This document shows, one piece after another, positions 4,795 to 7,028 of a stretch of DNA of 7,028 bases. The stretch's first letter is position 1, and each line of letters opens with the position of its first letter. Both the position numbers and the translations under genes were made by a program. Source of the DNA: DATKDU01 sp035512595 (GTDB lineage Bacteria > Planctomycetota > Planctomycetia > Pirellulales > Pirellulaceae); contig DATKDU010000295.1 of the NCBI GenBank assembly GCA_035512595.1, positions 1 through 7,028 on the forward strand. The letters run 5' to 3'. The notes under the pieces were generated by a model that was given only the letters and a program-made list of their open reading frames with translations, searched no databases and was not told the origin of the DNA.

Positions 4795-6711
4795 ATGCTC
4801 AAAGATACCGATCGCTGGTCGATCACCGATGCCGCCGAACTCTACGACGTGCCGCGGTGGGGGAAGGGGTATTTCTCGATCAACGAGCTGGGGCACCTGA
4901 CCGTGCATCCGGCCAAGGATCCCGCCCTGGGCATCGACATGAAGGACCTGGTCGATCGCCTCCAACTCCGCGGACTCGACCTGCCGATCCTGCTCCGCTT
5001 CAACGGCATTCTCAAGGACCGCCTCCGCGAGATGCACGACATCTTCGCCCAGGCGATCCGCGAGCACGACTACAAAGGCCGCTACATCTGCGTCTATCCG
5101 ATCAAGGTCAACCAGCAGCGGCACGTCGTCGAGCAGGTCGTGCAGCACGGCAAGCAGTACGGTTTCGGCCTGGAGGCCGGCAGCAAGCCGGAAATGCTGG
5201 CCGTCGTCGCCATGACCGAAGCCGACACGCCGATCATCTGCAACGGCTTCAAGGACGCCGAGTTCATCGAAATGGCGATGATGGCCCAGAAGATCGGCCG
5301 CCGCGTCATTCCCGTTGTCGAGAAATACACCGAGCTGGACCTGATCCTCAGATATGCCGAGAAGGTCGGCGTGCGGCCGCAGATCGGCATGCGGATCAAG
5401 CTGGCGGCCCGCGGCAGCGGCCGCTGGCAAAGCTCCAGCGGCCACCGGGCCAAGTTCGGCCTGACGGTGAGCGAGATCCTCAAGGCGGTCGAAGAGCTGC
5501 GGGCCCGCGACATGCTCGACTGCTTCAAGCTCTTGCACTTTCACCTGGGGAGCCAGATCACCAACATCCGCCACGTGAAGGGGGCGATGACCGAGGCGGC
5601 CCGCGCGTATGCGGATCTCGCCAAGCGCGGGGCGGGGCTGGAGTATCTCGATATCGGCGGCGGCCTGGGCGTCGATTACGACGGCTCGCAGACCAATTTT
5701 GAATCGAGCGTCAACTACACCCTCCAGGAATACGCCAACGACGTGATTCACCACGTCCAGGCGGTCTGCAACGAGGCCGGCGTCGCCCATCCGACGATCA
5801 TCAGCGAGAGCGGCCGCGCCGTCGCCGCCTACCACGCGGCACTCGTCTTCGGCGTCCTGGGCGTTTCCGGCCAGGGGAACGGGGACGACAGCATGTGCGA
5901 GATTCCGGCCGAGTCGGAGCAGGCGCTGCGCGACCTGGCCGATACGTACAAGGGCGTCACCGCCCGCAACGTTCTGGAAAGCTTTCACGACGCCCAGCAG
6001 GCGATGGACGTGGTGATGACGCTGTTCTCGACCGGCTACCTGAACCTCGACCAGCGTGCGATTGCCGAGCGGCTTTACTGGGCCATCTGCCGCAAGATTC
6101 GCCGGCTGACGGAGCAGCTCGACTTCGTGCCGGAGGAGTTGGAGGGGCTCGACAACCTGCTGTCGGACACCTACTTCTGCAACTTCTCGCTGTTCCAGTC
6201 GATGCCCGATAGCTGGGCGATCAACCAGCTCTTTCCGCTGATGCCGATCCACCGGCTCGACCAGCGGCCGACGCGGCACGCGGTGCTGGGGGACATCACG
6301 TGCGACAGCGACGGGAAGATCGACCAGTTCATCGACCGCCGTGACGTGAAGCGGACGATCCCTCTCCATCCCTACGACGGCCAGCCGTATTACCTCTCCG
6401 CGTTTTTGATCGGCGCCTATCAAGAGATTCTCGGCGACCTGCACAACCTGTTCGGGGACACGAACACGGTCCACGTCGATATGACGGCCACCGGTGAAGT
6501 GGTGCTGGAGGCGATCGTGAAGGGGGACACGGTCCGCGAGGTCCTTGACTACGTCGAGTTCGACCACGGCGACCTGACCACCCGCCTGCAAACGGCCGTG
6601 GAAATTGCCGTCCGCGAGGGTCGTCTCTCGCACGTCGAAGCGGGCCGGTTCCTCAAGTTCTACGAGGACGGGCTTTCTGGCTACACCTATCTCGAAGAGC
6701 CCGGCGATTAA
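4795..6711 (+). CDS. speA: Biosynthetic arginine decarboxylase (PLP-dependent, fold type III)
   Basis: This 638-residue enzyme decarboxylates L-arginine to agmatine and CO2, the first step of the agmatine route to putrescine and spermidine. It should be cytoplasmic and need PLP and Mg2+. The N-terminal alanine-racemase-like barrel carries the PLP lysine in YPIKVNQQ (K104), then GLEAGSKPE (125-133), SGRWQSSSGHRAKFGL (208-223), HFHLGSQI (248-255), the phosphate-binding YLDIGGGLGVDYDG (284-297) and SESGRAVAAYHA (337-348). The C-terminal barrel has the catalytic cysteine in DITCDSDG (C503) and ends with SGYTYLEE. Length is slightly below the 658 residues of the E. coli enzyme, with all key motifs intact. 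ATG 4795 is chosen because the YDVPRWGKGYFSINELGHL opening matches the family start. It has no well-spaced Shine-Dalgarno; the preceding bases are an A-run (AGAAAAA). Codon use is strongly G/C-ending. It is probably transcribed from the TATAAT promoter at 4668-4694. Confidence 0.97.
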   Translation: MLKDTDRWSITDAAELYDVPRWGKGYFSINELGHLTVHPAKDPALGIDMKDLVDRLQLRGLDLPILLRFNGILKDRLREMHDIFAQAIREHDYKGRYICVYPIKVNQQRHVVEQVVQHGKQYGFGLEAGSKPEMLAVVAMTEADTPIICNGFKDAEFIEMAMMAQKIGRRVIPVVEKYTELDLILRYAEKVGVRPQIGMRIKLAARGSGRWQSSSGHRAKFGLTVSEILKAVEELRARDMLDCFKLLHFHLGSQITNIRHVKGAMTEAARAYADLAKRGAGLEYLDIGGGLGVDYDGSQTNFESSVNYTLQEYANDVIHHVQAVCNEAGVAHPTIISESGRAVAAYHAALVFGVLGVSGQGNGDDSMCEIPAESEQALRDLADTYKGVTARNVLESFHDAQQAMDVVMTLFSTGYLNLDQRAIAERLYWAICRKIRRLTEQLDFVPEELEGLDNLLSDTYFCNFSLFQSMPDSWAINQLFPLMPIHRLDQRPTRHAVLGDITCDSDGKIDQFIDRRDVKRTIPLHPYDGQPYYLSAFLIGAYQEILGDLHNLFGDTNTVHVDMTATGEVVLEAIVKGDTVREVLDYVEFDHGDLTTRLQTAVEIAVREGRLSHVEAGRFLKFYEDGLSGYTYLEEPGD

Positions 6712-6720
6712 ACGTGGGGC

Positions 6721-6733
6721 ACGGCTGCGCCGT
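6721..6733 (+). terminator. Hairpin after speA (possible terminator)
   Basis: ACGGC-TGC-GCCGT forms a perfect 5-bp GC-rich stem starting 9 nt after the speA stop. A second short stem follows (CGGC 6734-6737 with GCCG 6744-6747). No U-tract follows, so intrinsic termination would be weak. The position right after the gene is the main support. Confidence 0.35.
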
Positions 6734-6752
6734 CGGCATATTCGCCGGAATG

Positions 6753-6770
6753 GCCGCTATCGCCGCTATC
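6753..6770 (+). repeat. 9-bp tandem repeat abutting a promoter
   Basis: GCCGCTATC occurs twice in perfect tandem (6753-6761 and 6762-6770), and the second copy ends exactly where the TTGACA -35 box begins. An upstream activator site is one possible reading; nothing else supports it. Confidence 0.6.
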
Positions 6771-6798
6771 TTGACAAAATACCACTACTGACTAGAAT
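6771..6798 (+). promoter_or_regulatory. Near-consensus sigma70 promoter
   Basis: TTGACA (6771-6776) and TAGAAT (6793-6798, one mismatch to TATAAT) are separated by 16 bp. Transcription would start near 6805. A GGAGG at 6815-6819 follows, but no ATG occurs on the + strand from 6753 to the end of the window, so the target is either a gene beyond 7028 with a leader of at least 220 nt or a non-coding RNA. Confidence 0.55.
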
Positions 6799-6910
6799 TA
6801 CACAACGTCTCCACGGAGGCGAAAATCGTTCTTTGGCAATTGAATCATCTCACCCCCTCGCCAGGGCCGCGCTGCGCATCTTCACTGACTTTCCCAGTTT
6901 GACAGGTTTA

Positions 6911-6937
6911 TTGACAAAACCCCCCTCTTGTTGTCAA
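6911..6937. repeat. TTGACAA / TTGTCAA inverted repeat with A/C tracts
   Basis: TTGACAA (6911-6917) and TTGTCAA (6931-6937) form a perfect 7-bp inverted repeat with a 13-bp spacer. Each is followed by an A run and a C run (A4C6 and A6C5), and the second C run meets GGGGCGGGG at 6947-6955. Another direct TTGACA sits at 6899-6904. TTGACAAAA is shared exactly with the promoter at 6771. It could be an operator or a hairpin; there is no matching -10 box for these copies. Confidence 0.6.
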
Positions 6938-6994
6938 AAAACCCCCGGGGCGGGGATCTGGCGCATCCTGCCGCGGACCCGCTCTTTGGTGGCT

Positions 6995-7019
6995 TTAGCG
7001 GACGATTCCACGCCGCTAA
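6995..7019. repeat. TTAGCGG / CCGCTAA inverted repeat
   Basis: TTAGCGG (6995-7001) and CCGCTAA (7013-7019) form a perfect 7-bp inverted repeat with an 11-bp spacer that itself contains ACG and CG able to extend pairing slightly. It may be a hairpin or part of a dispersed repeat cut by the window edge. Confidence 0.55.
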
Positions 7020-7028
7020 CCATTCCGG

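Larger units (their letters stand above)
6712..7028. other. Intergenic region after speA, no supported gene
   Basis: No convincing coding frame is seen on either strand. A + frame from a TTG at 6833 stays open to the window end, but it has poor start spacing from GGAGG and runs through homopolymer tracts. The content is regulatory-looking: the post-speA hairpin, a 9-bp tandem repeat, one good promoter, clustered TTGACA elements, a CCCCGGGG palindrome (6943-6950) and a terminal inverted repeat. Confidence 0.6.

Noticed and set aside
4537..6633. A 698-codon open frame on the minus strand, antisense to speA, ending in a leucine/isoleucine-rich tail
   Set aside because: It is the mirror of a strongly G/C-ending real gene, whose complementary frame lacks stops. 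The Leu/Ile tail is only the translated hexamer repeat. speA has every family motif, while the antisense product resembles nothing I know.
6797..6846. Short minus-strand frame beginning MIQLPKNDF behind a GGGGGTGAG-like site
   Set aside because: It is only 16 codons and overlaps the + strand promoter's transcribed region. Nothing supports translation.
6833..7028. Possible partial gene from TTG 6833 open to the window end
   Set aside because: The start is a rare codon 13 nt from GGAGG, and the frame runs through poly-C, poly-A and TTGACA repeats, giving a protein-like sequence with no recognisable features.

Overview
The window looks like a chromosomal segment of a planctomycete (phylum Planctomycetota, probably Pirellulales-like). 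The main evidence is a DUF1559 / H-X9-DG prepilin-like protein, a family hugely expanded in that phylum. Supporting evidence is a secreted LolA-like hypothetical family with a C-terminal anchor and hexamer-built intergenic repeats. No rRNA, tRNA or CRISPR array is visible.

Left edge (1-132): the end of an insertion sequence. The first 15 codons of an IS5-type (DUF4096) transposase read leftward out of the window behind a good ribosome binding site, followed by about 87 bp of non-coding IS end. The IS appears to have inserted into a gene whose 3' remainder (135-995) is otherwise intact. That remainder is a tandem paralogue of the next gene, which is complete at 1007-2161. The pair is therefore a tandem duplication in which the upstream copy has lost about 106 N-terminal codons, including its signal peptide.

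Middle (1007-4470): three tightly packed co-directional genes with gaps of 31 and 13 bp. They encode a secreted, membrane-anchored LolA-like protein, a polytopic PIG-V-like GT-C mannosyltransferase homologue, and a DUF1559 pilin-like secreted protein. All three products belong to the envelope or cell surface, and the spacing suggests one transcription unit.

Intergenic 4471-4794: a large imperfect inverted repeat in which both arms consist of a 6-bp-periodic repeat (units ending in TC on the left, beginning with GA on the right) around a GC-rich centre holding a 12-bp palindrome. It is followed by a promoter with a perfect TATAAT and a tandem 13-bp repeat just before the next start codon.

Right (4795-6711): a complete biosynthetic arginine decarboxylase (speA), with both PLP-lysine and catalytic-cysteine motifs. 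Its codon use is visibly more G+C-biased than that of the genes to its left, as expected of a core gene next to an accessory segment.

Right edge (6712-7028): no convincing gene. It holds a GC-rich hairpin after speA, a 9-bp tandem repeat abutting a near-consensus sigma70 promoter, several TTGACA copies including an inverted pair, and a TTAGCGG/CCGCTAA inverted repeat at the end. No ATG occurs on the + strand after that promoter, so it drives either a gene beyond the window or a non-coding transcript.
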